Positions 18,283 through 27,650 of a stretch of DNA of 32,781 nucleotides are shown here, in pieces. The stretch covers positions 40,011 to 72,791 of the forward strand of contig RDEW01000113.1 in assembly GCA_011109175.1 (NCBI GenBank), in the 5' to 3' direction. The position numbers were made by a program, and so were the translations under genes. The stretch's first letter is position 1. Each line of letters starts with the position of its first letter. Source of the stretch: Dicyema japonicum. Lineage: Eukaryota; Dicyemida; Rhombozoa; Dicyemidae. Below the pieces are notes generated by a model. It ran no database searches. It saw nothing but the letters and a program-made list of their open reading frames with translations, and was not told where the DNA came from.

Positions 18283-18849
18283 ATGAAATTGGCAGTAGAA
18301 CTGGTGTTACTTTTTTGTAATGAAATTTTTCATTCTTTAGGCATTTACTACTTAGTTTTCACTTATAACCAGAACGAGAATGTTAAAAATGTCTCAAGAC
18401 CTCTTAAAGTCTCGAAACATATGGGATCCATAAGGAGTGCGAATTCCACCTTAAATATTGGAACAGCTCAGTATGATGAGAAGGTCAAGGAATGAGAATT
18501 ATATCGAGAAAGGGGAGACTGCAGGGTGGCTTCTGCAGCTAGAAATCATTGTGGAGATTTTTGTGACAACAACGGCCCGCCGATCGATTATACACGTATC
18601 CACTTTAATATCAGAATGTGAGAATTATGGAACTCCTAGCCATTGTAGATCTTCAAAATGTCCACCAAATGACTATGAGAATCATGTAACTTGTCGATTA
18701 ATGTGTAATTCTTGTAATAGTGTGAATTCACTAACTTAGTCTGTCAGGACTTGATCGAAACTCAATGTAGTACCATTAGAGTCTGTTCTGAAAGCCATAA
18801 ATATATTTGTCGAAAAAAATGTTTGTTGACAAACCCTAATTATAAGTAA
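18283..18849 (+). CDS. secreted ShKT-domain protein with ultrashort introns
   Basis: ATG at 18,283 opens a signal peptide (hydrophobic core about residues 5-18 once a 24-nt intron is removed), then a Ser/Asn-rich spacer and at least two Cys-rich modules. The module encoded from 18,615 has six cysteines spaced C-x8-C-x4-C-x10-C-x3-C-x2-C, the ShKT pattern. The last module, encoded after 18,739, has five of the six. An earlier Cys-rich segment (18,520-18,595) has three. Joining them needs introns of 19 nt and 20 (or 26) nt. One in-frame TGA at 18,493-18,495 remains unless a longer 42-nt intron (18,471-18,512) is also removed. ShKT modules occur in many extracellular animal proteins (proteases, peroxidases, cuticle and surface proteins) as well as in cnidarian toxins, so a toxic role is not implied. 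A secreted parasite or surface protein is the modest reading. Confidence 0.7.
18317..18340 (+). other. 24-nt intron in the ShKT gene
   Basis: It begins GTAATG and ends TTTAG. Its removal keeps frame and turns two interrupted hydrophobic stretches into one normal signal-peptide core. Because it is a multiple of three, reading through is also possible, so support is weaker than for frame-restoring introns. Confidence 0.6.
18596..18614 (+). other. 19-nt putative intron in the ShKT gene
   Basis: It begins GTATCC and ends ATCAG. Removing it joins the first Cys-rich frame to the six-Cys ShKT frame, and without it the first frame stops at TGA. It would be among the shortest spliceosomal introns in an animal. 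Confidence 0.65.
18720..18739 (+). other. 20-nt (or 26-nt) putative intron in the ShKT gene
   Basis: A donor at 18,720 (20 nt) keeps the sixth cysteine of the ShKT module. A donor at 18,714 (GTAATAG, 26 nt) gives a more typical length and donor but loses that cysteine. Both use the acceptor ACTTAG and both remove a TAG stop while joining the last Cys-rich segment in frame. Confidence 0.65.
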
Positions 18850-19080
18850 TTCCTTTTTCTTCCAATAACTATTCTTCCAAATCTACTAAGCTAAGCCAGT
18901 CTCAGTAACTACTCATCCATGCATTCTAGGATGTATATAACCTACATGAATAATTTAACCTTATTACTCGATAATCCTCAGTTCTTATATTTCTAAGGCA
19001 CCTCGGTGATTTAACTTTCCAAAAACCAACGGATTTAACTTTTTATTTTTAATAATACTCATAGAAGGGCTGATATCTTT
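18850..19080. other. unassigned spacer
   Basis: AT-rich DNA between the ShKT gene and the MITE. Nothing recognised. Confidence 0.35.
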
Positions 19081-19088
19081 CTTTACAT

Positions 19089-19511
19089 TAGTGGTTCTCA
19101 ACCTGGCGTCCGCGAAAGATTCCAAGGGGTCCGTGAGATACTTCTGAACCTTTATTTATCAGAGTATGTTTGTCGACAACCGAGCCTCAAATTGAAAAAA
19201 TTGCCTCAAAAAAACAACATCAACCTACTCATTTATTTTATTTCCTTTTTTAATAACAAATCGTGAGACCCGGTGGCTACTCCAGTTGATCTCTGTTGCA
19301 ATCGTGAGAGGCAACGCAACGTCGATAATGTCGGCGGGGTCCACTTTGGATGGATGGCAGTTTTAAATATGCATTACTGGGGATAAATTAACTGATTATT
19401 TTATTTGTTTCTTAATAACAAATTGTGTTTTTAGAAAAGTAATAATTTTTTGACAAAAAACTTGCAAAAGTATGTTGGGGGTCCGCGACCAAAAAAGGTT
19501 GAGTTCTACTG
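19089..19511. mobile_element. hAT-type non-autonomous element (MITE), 423 bp
   Basis: The left end TAGTGGTTCTCAACCT (19,089-19,104) and the right end, whose reverse complement is CAGTAGAACTCAACCT (19,496-19,511), form 16-bp terminal inverted repeats with four mismatches. They match the CAGTGGTTCTCAAC terminus common in animal hAT elements. Flanks CTTTACAT (19,081-19,088) and CTTTACAG (19,512-19,519) are an 8-bp target duplication with one change, the hAT length. GTCCGCG-containing words lie just inside both ends. There is no transposase ORF, so it would have moved only with help from another element. Confidence 0.85.
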
Positions 19512-19519
19512 CTTTACAG

Positions 19520-19943
19520 GTTTTTTACCAAAAAATTTTCAACTTTCGTGACAGATAATTTATTTGAATTTTTTATGAAAAAAACAAAAATTTCTTCCAT
19601 GTTAAACTTTGTCAAAAAATCGCTATACTCTAAAATTTTTTATTAAAATTTGAAGCAGGAATTCCTTCACCAGAAATTGTTTTAAAAGATTGTTCATGAC
19701 GCTTCTAATGTACAACCTCCAATTTGGTGTCGCAGCGAGAATACCATTCCAAACTATTTCTCTATGATGCAGTTAAGTATAATGACAAGGTCAAGTGGGC
19801 CTTTGATGTGTTCGAGGCTGCTACAAGAAATTTAAGAGAATTCCCCGTGGAGGATGGCCAATGATTACACGTGCCTTTAATAAAAAATATTCTTACGTCC
19901 AAATTTTTTTTTTTAAATTGACAATTTTAATTTAAAAATTAAA
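19520..19943. other. unassigned; a 51-codon exon-like frame at the end
   Basis: Mostly AT-rich. A + strand frame at about 19,709-19,863 ends in YDAVKYNDKVKWAFDVFEAA.. and a stop. Its composition is protein-like and it may be an exon of an unrecognised gene, but no family or neighbouring exon is seen. Confidence 0.3.
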
Positions 19944-21460
19944 TTAAGGCATCTGAATGGCCATGCTATTTCCCCTAACAATAGCCAACGAGATACGTTC
20001 TCGGAACCAACCAGTCTCTCGCGGATCCTTGGTCACAGCTTGAATCATGGAGCCGATCTTACAAACCAACTCATCTGCTTGGGGCCAAGGATTCCTGACG
20101 TTTCCACCGCGAATGGAACAAATATATACTCCTCCGAAATTCTCTGGTACTTCCTCCTCTTTCGTTCCTCGGCCTGCTTCGAAGCATGTCCTGGGTCTGA
20201 AGCAGAAGCAACCAAATTAGACGGGGAATAAGTATCAACACACGTCGCGTCCCAGATCAGGTTTCGTCCGTTGGCGAATGGAAAAGTTGTCATCTTATCA
20301 GGGCGTTTTTTATCGTTTCGGGAAAGACCAGCAAATTCTAACAGGCAATGGTGTCCAGCAGAGGCAAGGAATTCTTTAATGTCATGTTAAGACAGGAGTG
20401 CCTGGGGAATCGACCCGCACTCATCTTGCATGACAAGGGATGATAACCAAAAGGATCGATCCAACGTCCACAGCGGCATTTTCTTTCGGCACACAATTTA
20501 AGACCAAGACGAAGCGAGGTAGCTATTCTCACAGCCTCATCATCCAACAGGTTTCCAATTTCGGCAGATGGAAAAGCGTTCATCCAGGCCCCCGTCGAGT
20601 GACAACTGGCTGTTTTGAGGCAGGCAAGCCTTCTTACATCTTCCGTCTTTTCAAGGGATTCTTTCTTCTTTTCGAAGACACAAAACAAATAGGACTTTTG
20701 CTTATCACAATTGACCGGAGCATTTAGGTACAAATTCATCCATTCATCCAGGCTCCCGACGGCGTCAGCGGTACGTTTAGTCCGGAAGTAGAGTGAAGGA
20801 CCGTATCCACTAAACGCCTTGACGAGCCGAACGAAGATAAATAGGCGCCCAAAGCAACGTCCGAAGGAAGAGAAAGACCCAAACCACCGCAGGCTACAGG
20901 GAGAGAGGCCTGTAACCATCCGAAATCATCAAAACAAACATTAAGAATGGACCCCATCGTTGACCGGATATCCATATCAATTAACGATAGAAGGTCTTTT
21001 TCGGCGTAGCATGGGGATCCCCGTAGAATAAAAAGGAGTTTTGGGAGAAGGAGACAATTCTTCAGCATAAAAAAGGCGACATGACAATCCAAAAAACTCA
21101 TCCTGTCGGCATATTGACGTAAATTAGTCCTCTTGCCTTCCAATAACTCCCTCACCCGGTTTACCAAAATCCCACACCCAAGGAAGTCGAGAGAATCAAT
21201 ATGAGTCTCCCTAACCCCTGGGATGATTTCGCAGAGTTTTCTATGAAAAAGGTAGAATGAATCGGAACTCAAATTCAGATTAATTGCTTCGCACTTTTCA
21301 TTGTTAAATTCCAGACCGATTTTTCCACACAAACTTCTGATCGACGCAACTTTGGAGAGAATATCATCGGGACTTCCACCGAGAATACAATCGTCCAGAT
21401 ACCAGACGTCCAAATTAGTGGCCAATTTTAATCTTCATGGCAGTGGACAGTCTAAATCAT
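19944..21460 (-). mobile_element. RLE-type non-LTR retrotransposon: RT (YLDD), CCHC knuckle, endonuclease
   Basis: This is the best-preserved RLE copy. Reading down the - strand: RT from about 21,460, with WYLDDCILGGS (YLDD at 21,390-21,401), LEFNNEKCEAI, DFLGCGI, LLPKLLFILRGSP and GGLGLSLP; then AWMNAFPS, RIATSLRLG and the CCHC block CRCGRWIDPFGYHPLSC at about 20,429-20,478. The endonuclease follows with FPFANGRNLIWDATC, AEERKRRKYQ, FVPFAVETSG, and SLAIVRGNSMAIQ to TAA at 19,944. Frames switch near 20,830, 20,320 and 20,060. RT motifs upstream of YLDD are missing; a truncated hAT end abuts that side. In R2/NeSL/CRE-type elements such an RT-CCHC-RLE protein nicks the target and primes on it. 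LDD in place of ADD and the PDG/WDxTC endonuclease distinguish the family; I do not assign a clade. Confidence 0.85.
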
Positions 21461-21545
21461 GGTTTCTCAAGTTTTTTAACGTCGTGGCCAAACTGACTAT
21501 TTACCCGTCCCTTTGGGACCACAAAAAAATTAATTCAAAATTTTA
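21454..21545. mobile_element. hAT-like terminal fragment
   Basis: The stretch CATGGTTTCTCAAGTTTTTT followed by AACGTCGTGGCC and, about 40 nt on, TTTGGGACCAC matches the typical hAT terminus pattern (GTTTCTCAA, then ..AAC..CGTGG.CC). No matching opposite end was found. It abuts the point where the RLE element on the - strand loses its upstream RT motifs, so it may have inserted into or deleted that element. Confidence 0.5.
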
Positions 21546-21937
21546 ATTAATATTAACTACTTTGTCATAACACGGAATAAAAGAGGCACAAATAGATCGC
21601 AACAAATGACATACTATCAGTCAATTTATTTCGATATTTATTCTTTATGTAATCATTTTACTGAGAATTAATTTACATAAATATGTCGATCCAAACATTG
21701 AAGCGTGTTTACAAACATTTGTAAGTATATTGGGATATTTTATTTTAAGTTTGGAAGTCGGGACCGCAAACAATTGTCTGCTGCTCCAAGAAACAAGATG
21801 AAAGAAGGAGATTAAGCCAACTAATTTTCGGTGCTTCTCCATAGTTCCCACTGCTTTTTTCTAGTCACAACGCTCCTCTTTCAGCAGAATTTGAAAAAGC
21901 CTAATTTTATATTGGAAATTGCGTGTTTAGGCAGCTT
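21546..21937. other. unassigned
   Basis: AT-rich with a 68-codon - strand frame (21,645-21,851) that is not recognised. Confidence 0.3.
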
Positions 21938-22283
21938 CTACTGCTGATCGGGAGAAGCAAGAGATTCGACACTGAAGAGAGTAGGGAACTGGAACATTAT
22001 TAATTGAGTAGAGAGGTTTTTTAGACCGACCATTTTCCTTCTTAGAAAATTTATGTTGCAATTTGAGAAGCCAGAAGACATAGACGACTCCACCGTCGGC
22101 TTTAGTAGTTGATTGTATAAGACTAAAGCACATTCTTGTGTTGGCAGGATCCTGGATTTTAAAGATGCTTTTCTAATATCAATATTCAAATGACCTTTTA
22201 CAAGAACGTTTCTTGGTATTTTTGCAATACATGCTTCACGAAATAAGGCTCTAAATGAATTTATGAAATTTTTTAATGAAAAA
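21938..22283 (-). CDS. hypothetical exon-like ORF (about 115 codons)
   Basis: The - strand frame is open from about 22,283 to TAG at 21,938. It begins in a 96-nt segment (LKNFINSFRALFREACI) that is duplicated in inverted orientation at 23.4-24.0 kb, then continues uniquely with IDIRKASLKSRILP, ALVLYNQLLKP and MVGLKNLSTQL. No domain, signal or membrane span is recognised. Conservation of the FRALFREACI coding frame in the second copy hints at a duplicated coding segment. It is otherwise unsupported. Confidence 0.3.
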
Positions 22284-22320
22284 AATTAAAAAAATTGAAC
22301 AATGCCGAATTTCTAAATAT
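22225..22320 (-). repeat. repeat segment, unoccupied copy
   Basis: On the - strand this reads AATATTTAGAAATTCGGCATTG.., then ATTCATTTAGAGCCTTATTT and CGTGAAGCATGTATTG. The same order of words is found on the + strand at 23,396-23,470 and 23,966-24,001, there split by 495 bp. This is the version without the insertion. Confidence 0.75.
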
Positions 22321-22704
22321 TATTATAATTTTTTTAAAATAAATTGCTAAATCTTTACGACTTAGTGGTGTTAAAACGATACCGACAAAGTCAAAGCTGA
22401 GCTATTAACGACCCCCTACCTAAGAAGAAACCGTTATGGGCTTCATATAGATGCTTATAGTCATTCCCTTAACTAAAAAAAGTCATTATTACAAAAATAA
22501 GTCACCTGTTTCTACGCAGCGTGATGTTCGGTGGACATAATTCATCGAAGGAGTTTTCCAAATGGCTCACTTACCTTGACAAAAATTCTACAAAATAACT
22601 CGGAGTATTTAATACCTGCAAAATATGAACCCATGAAGTGACGCGCGGTACCTTTTTGTCTTTTATTTCAGCATTTTGCGCTTCTCCACATTCTAAATTT
22701 TCCT
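22321..22704. other. unassigned
   Basis: AT-rich; nothing recognised. The terminal repeat of the neighbouring Merlin-like element was looked for here and not found. Confidence 0.3.
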
Positions 22705-23351
22705 ATTTAATTTTTGTATGAACCTCTCAACAGTCTGCGTATGTGCTTACCCTTCCATTTGTCAGTGTGTATCACTGATCCCGGTGCGATATTTTGCTGT
22801 ATAGCCGATGTTAGAGTTCTTTTCTACCGATCAGGAACCTTTACTTCCCCGAAAAACTCCCCCAAACACCAATTGTTGAGGAAGAATCCTTCTTGCATTG
22901 TTTTTTCGTTTAGAGATCATGCTCTCATAAACTTCGACAACTTTTCCAATTCCACCTATACAATCTAATAATACACTAATACCGATCAGTGTGTTCAACG
23001 ATTAGCTTAATAATCAGCACAAATCTCTCGCAGGGAGTGAGACCAATTACAAATCGTGCGGTTGCTCCATTTCAGTTAACGCCGACACCATACAATTGTT
23101 TGTCTGTCGAAGCTCCACATTACACCGTTTCTGACAGAGCTATAAATTCGAAAACCGCTTTTATCGCACACCCATGTTGTATTCTTCCGCTGTTGGAGAA
23201 GGGTCATCAAATGTCTTTTAAGGCATTTCTTTTCTTTCGGGAAGATTCCAACCTCCTGAAGGAAGGCAACTGACTCCATTTCAGAATATGGTAGTTCGTA
23301 GTCCTTCAATTTTGAATATTTTCGCATAACAACTATATCAATCATCCCCAC
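22705..23351 (-). pseudogene. Merlin/IS1016-like (ISXO2-like) transposase relic
   Basis: The - strand frame 23,351-23,076 gives the N-terminal part: VAFLQEVGIFPKEKKC, then TTWVCDKSGFRIYSSVRNG, the zinc-ribbon plus S-x-R-x-G pattern of this family. Further down, in other frames: SHSLREICADY, GIGKVVEVYESM, SKRKNNARR, LVFGGVFRGS, then IQQNIAPGSVIHTDKWKG. These correspond to the DDE catalytic core in order. The first catalytic Asp (VEVDES in the family) is Tyr here (codon at 22,927-22,929); the second (HTD, 22,761-22,763) is present. At least three frame changes and several stops show it is inactive. Merlin transposons are cut-and-paste DNA elements of animals related to bacterial IS1016/IS1595. 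Confidence 0.8.
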
Positions 23352-23470
23352 GAGCCGGTAAAAAAATTCAAAATTTTACATAAAAATATTTATAATAATA
23401 TTTACAAATTCGGCATTGTTCATTTTTTTATTTTTAGATCTAATATTTAAAAAAAATTCATTAATTCATT
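23352..23470 (+). repeat. left flank of the occupied repeat copy
   Basis: From 23,396 it contains AATATTTACAAATTCGGCATTG and ends TTAATTCATT, matching the left half of the inverted copy at 22,225-22,320. Only AT-rich sequence precedes it. Confidence 0.6.
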
Positions 23471-23965
23471 CGGCAATGAACGGCATCATTAAGAGGGCAT
23501 TAGAATCGGCTGGATTCCGTTGCCGGATCGAACCGACTGGTCTATTTGACAACGGAAGACGCCCTGACGGCATGACCTCCTTTCCTTTTGAGCGAGGGCG
23601 AAACCTTGCATGGGATGTGACCTGTGTCTGCTTTTTCGCCCCAAGCAAAAAAAATAATTCACCGGGCAGATCTTCTTCTCAAGCAGAGGAAGTAAAAAAT
23701 GCTAAATATTCAGATATCAGCGACAGGTACATTTTCGCACCTGTCGCGATTGAAACTTCGGGGAACTTTGGCCCTAAAACGCTGAAGTTCCTGAACCATT
23801 TGGGAAAACTACTAACTGACAAAACTGGTGATCTTCGTGAGACGAGATGGCTCAAGGAGAGGCTCTCGTTGGCTGTTGTCCGTGGGAATAGCTTCTGCAT
23901 CTCCCAACAGCTGAATTAAAATTAACTATTCTTTTTCCTTTTTCCTTATAAAATAAAACGTATGG
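23471..23965 (+). mobile_element. 5'-truncated RLE retroelement insertion with 7-bp target duplication
   Basis: An open + strand frame to TAA at 23,917-23,919 encodes the whole endonuclease module: MNGIIKRALESAGF, IEPTGLF, RRPDGMTSFPFERGRNLAWDVTC (read in two parts, with PDG and WDVTC as putative nuclease residues), AEEVKNAKYSDI, FAPVAIETSGNFGP, and RLSLAVVRGNSF. RT and CCHC are absent: the element is truncated just before the endonuclease. ATTCATT precedes (23,464-23,470) and follows (23,966-23,972) the insert, and the surrounding words recur uninterrupted at 22,225-22,320. 5' truncation plus short target duplication is the signature of target-primed reverse transcription. The endonuclease frame has no stop, so the insertion is fairly recent. 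Confidence 0.85.
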
Positions 23966-24385
23966 ATTCATTTAGAGCCTTATTTCGTGAAGCATGTATT
24001 GAAAAAGAACTCGTTCTTTATATGTTGGAAAAAAAAGAGAGCAAGTGTTAGGTGTTACCTAAGTTCTGATTTTGCTACATCCACTGATATCCACGGATCT
24101 AATTTAATCATTGTGTATGTTTGGAACATTGAATTATCCGCTACAGTAGAGGTATTTCGTGTAGGAGTAAATGAAAAGTGTTGGGAGAAGGACGAATTGA
24201 GACATTCGTTCAATCACTTCAACCATCAAACCGTGATGCATTTTGTTCAACTACAAGGGTATTATACTCCCCTGCCTACTGTATTGGTGTTAGGGATGGT
24301 TCTTATCTCCGAAGAAGATTTTATTGTTCCTAGAGAAAACAAGGATAGCTGCGATTTAGCTTTCCTTACACAAGAAGCTGAGTGA
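23966..24385 (+). other. right flank of the occupied repeat, then an unrecognised 132-codon frame
   Basis: ATTCATTTAGAGCC and the next 22 bases repeat the inverted copy, and similarity ends near 24,001. A + strand frame 23,987-24,385 (132 codons) overlaps the repeat in a different phase from FRALFREACI. It has protein-like composition after residue 30 but no recognised motif. It may be an exon or chance. Confidence 0.3.
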
Positions 24386-25320
24386 TGGTCTAAGCAAAGA
24401 GGAAAATATGATGTTAGTATAGCAGAACAAAATAGCAGAACTGTGAAGGATCGGATCGACGGTTACAGGAGGAAATCAAAAATCCAGTACACGTACAAAA
24501 AATTGAAAGAACCTTTTCGAGATAAAAAAATAAAGAAGGGAGGGTCTAGATGTAGACTCCAAACCTTGAGGTAGGACTCCTCCAAATAACTATTGACTCT
24601 GTCGTTAATAAAAAAACTATATTAGTAATTGAATGTATAAACATATAAAGTTATATTTCCCACGTGCGGCATTTGAAGCAATATCTCCAATTATCCATCT
24701 GGGAGCAATAGGAGACTGTCACTCAGAGTGTGTAAAATTCTGTCTAAATAATTCCGATATTTTGTTTTAGTTGATATTATAACAGAAAACCGGGTGGACC
24801 TATGACTCGTGAGAATGCTTATATTATTATAGTTAATTTATCTAACTCTACTCTTGAATAAGTGAGATATTATTACAGTCATTGAGATTCTCCAGCCATT
24901 TTTATTTCAAGTTTCAATTGCAGTTTAAATATTGAAATCGAGGTAACTAATGGAAATCAAATCTTTTATCACAATACATCACGGTAAGTTCTTTTTTATA
25001 CGTTCCAGGTCAATTATTGTAAATTTTTAATTGGCTTTATTTTTCAAGAGATGAGGTTTCAGATAAAAGCCCTTCTCCTGGTGAAACTAAATTTCTTGCA
25101 TTAAACTAATTTTGAATTTCATGTGGAATAACGAATTATGGATTCATCTCTTGAATCAAAACATGTTGGATTAAGACACCATAATGAGATTTGAGAATTA
25201 ACTCTTCCTTTTTTATTGGAACGACATATTTTTGGAGAGTTTAGAACATTCTCTTATCCAATTTTCTTCAAATAGATGCCCTGGCTTAAGCCCATCAACT
25301 CCTCCACTCCTTTTCCTTCA
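24386..25320. other. unassigned AT-rich region
   Basis: No recognised gene, RNA or repeat. A Lys/Arg-rich translation near 24,440-24,545 is not supported by anything else. Confidence 0.35.
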
Positions 25321-25810
25321 GAATGATCAGAGAGCATCAAGAAGATTGGCGGAAGAAACGTCCTCCAGAAAAGACAGACGGGCGCACAAGTATCATCGGC
25401 ATAGGAAAATGTTTTGCTTTCAGAAGTCGAGACAATGGCAAGCGCCCCAACCGGATTACAATATTCCCTTTTGCTAATGAACCTGGTTTGGGACCCTACG
25501 TGTATGGATACGTACTCTCCAAAAAATTTTACTGCTTCAGTATCGGACCAAAGTAATGCTATTAAGCAAGTCGAGGATCAGAAGAGAAGAAAGTTCCTAA
25601 GAATTTTGGAGGATCACTTGTTTGTTTTATTTGCTGTTGAGTCGCAGGAATCCTTGACCTTTAGTCTGTCAGATCGGCTCAATGATCCTAAGGGTCATCA
25701 AGTATCTGCGCTAGATGGATGACTTCGAGGGCGTATTTCGATTGCTATTGTCAAAGGAAACAGCCTGGCGATTCAAGCTCCCTACTTCACTTTAACGCAG
25801 AGCCATATTA
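25321..25810 (+). pseudogene. RLE retroelement endonuclease fragment (degenerate)
   Basis: In three alternating frames: NGKRPNRITIFPFANE, then LVWDPTCMDTYSPKNF, DQKRRKFLRILEDHLFVLFAVES, and GRISIAIVKGNSLAIQ. This is the full order of the endonuclease module seen at 19.9-20.3 and 23.5-23.9 kb. RPDG is RPNG-like here (RPN), so a putative catalytic aspartate is lost in addition to the frameshifts. The C-terminal block follows an in-frame stop near 25,720. Same orientation as the 23.5 kb copy. Confidence 0.8.
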
Positions 25811-27189
25811 GCTATAGCTCCGCAGAGGCAGGACACACACTTTATTTAAGTAAAGAACAGTTATGATGACTAATCCAGAACCAACGAATTCTCTTCATTG
25901 CTTTTTCTTTTTGTTGAGTGTATGTCCTTTATAGACGATCCGGTTCCGTAGTGATATGCTTACTGATGACGACGTTATTTCGCCAAGTCAAAGCATCGTA
26001 GATGAGTGGAACCTTCAACTGAAATGTACAGCAGTGGTATTTGAACTAGGGACCATCAGGCCTCGAACTAAGTACGCTGTTGGTAACAAATGTCAAGATG
26101 TTATATTTTTCATAGTTCTGAAGGATACTTTTTCAAAGATATTTTCTTCATTGAACGAATGACGGAAATAAGTCACTTAAGGACAGTTTAACACAGAATC
26201 ATTAAATATTTTCTATTTTTACCAAATATGACTCACGCATTTCAATGTTTAAAACAATAGTCATCTGGCCACAATTAAGTTCGCAAACTAATGCCCCTCC
26301 AGTTGATCTCGAAGATATTGTGAGAATAAAACCTTACGTAATTAAGTTGGCCCTGATAAAAATTAGAACTTAATACATTTTTCATTTGTGAATGCTGATG
26401 CGATATATCAATTAAAAAGGAGACATGAACACGCTAAAAATCGTGGCAACAGGAGCACTTGTATATCCCTCTCCACGTAACCAGATAAACAAGTAAAAAC
26501 GGAAGAACAAACTGCGGAAATGGACAAACATCAACGTAGTCTGTGATATCCTTGTAGAGGATTCCGTTGAGTATAGTAGTCAGTAAGCCACCTCGGAGCT
26601 TTCCTTCTCTGTCAATTACTGAATAGTCAGAGAACTTTGGTACTCTCCTCGAAATTGCACTAAAAGTTATAATGAATTATTTGTTAATAATTATTTTTAT
26701 TAAAAAATAGTAATTCAAATTTAAAATATAAATTCACGTTTTGTCGGTTTTTTCTTGTTGTGCCATCTGAGTCAACTTTCTAACTTTTTGTTAGAAAGCG
26801 TTACAATGATGGGAAAATATTGCATTTCTGTTATTGAAAATGCTACATATTACGCTCAATTTTATTCGGTAGTAAGAATATTAGTAGCAAATCATGATCC
26901 AACTGCCAAGATAAAGTGGTCACTGCTACGGATGATTACCATACCAAGGCGTCGTTAAAACCATATTTGTTTTTTTCCGTTGAAAACCGATGGCTATTTT
27001 GGGAGGTACTCTCAACTCCACGTTCTTTGTTTGCAAGAAGGATAACAGCCCCTAAAGAAGCTATCTGAAGTTGGTAAACTTCTTACATCGAATGATTATC
27101 TAAACTGGCATCACTATAGAATTTTTTTGCAAATGGTTAATGTTATGGCATAGTGAGCCCTATAAGTGGATACCAGGAATTGTACTGCC
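25811..27189. other. unassigned region
   Basis: Short frames at 25,956-26,162 and 26,755-26,958 (+) are not recognised. A third occurrence of the 14-bp word CTCCAGTTGATCTC is at 26,297-26,310, with a TTGTGAG-like word downstream, as in the hAT MITE. Confidence 0.3.
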
Positions 27190-27650
27190 ACTACCAACTG
27201 ACTCTCCAGCCAATTGGCTAAATGCAGACTAGTTAATGGAATCGTGTTCCTGGTTTTTCTATACGTCGCAGAATCATGGATATTGAAAAAGGCGGATAGA
27301 CGAAAAATTGATGCTTTTGAGCTGTGGTGCTGGAGGAGGTTACTAAGAATCCCTTGGACTTCCAAAATAACAAACATCGATGTACTCAAACGGGTAGAGA
27401 CTGACATTTCGCTAGAAGGAAGAATCGTAAAACACAGATTGTCCGCTCTGATTCATTGGAAAGAATTATTATGCTGAGCAATATTACTGGAAGAGAAGAC
27501 CTAGCCGACCAAGGACTCGGTGGCTATCCACGGTAGAAGACGTCACGGGAATGCCTATATCAAGGCTACTCCAAATTGTAACGGATCGGGGAGAGTGGAG
27601 GAAACTCGTTCATGAGATCTCCAAGGGTCGGACACGACTTAATTGGACAA
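27190..27650 (+). pseudogene. C-terminal region of a non-LTR retrotransposon polyprotein
   Basis: The frame 27,214-27,477 encodes VAESWILKKADRRKIDAFE, LWCWRRLLRIPWTSKITN, VLKRV and the start of the RHRLSAL stretch. After a stop and frameshift at 27,475 come RRPSRPRTRWLSTVEDVTG, SRLLQIVTDRGEWRKLVHEI and SKGRTRLN. This is the well-known RT-thumb-to-C-terminus block of RTE/CR1-like elements. The RT catalytic motifs are not present, so it is 5'-truncated. The last 190 nt match 1612-1795 (-). Confidence 0.85.

Noticed and set aside
20040-20727. + strand frames over the RLE element
   Set aside because: Antisense shadows of the CCHC and endonuclease coding frames.
22714-23273. + strand frames at 22,714-22,968 and 22,989-23,273
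   Set aside because: They are antisense to the Merlin-like transposase, whose motifs are recognisable on the - strand.
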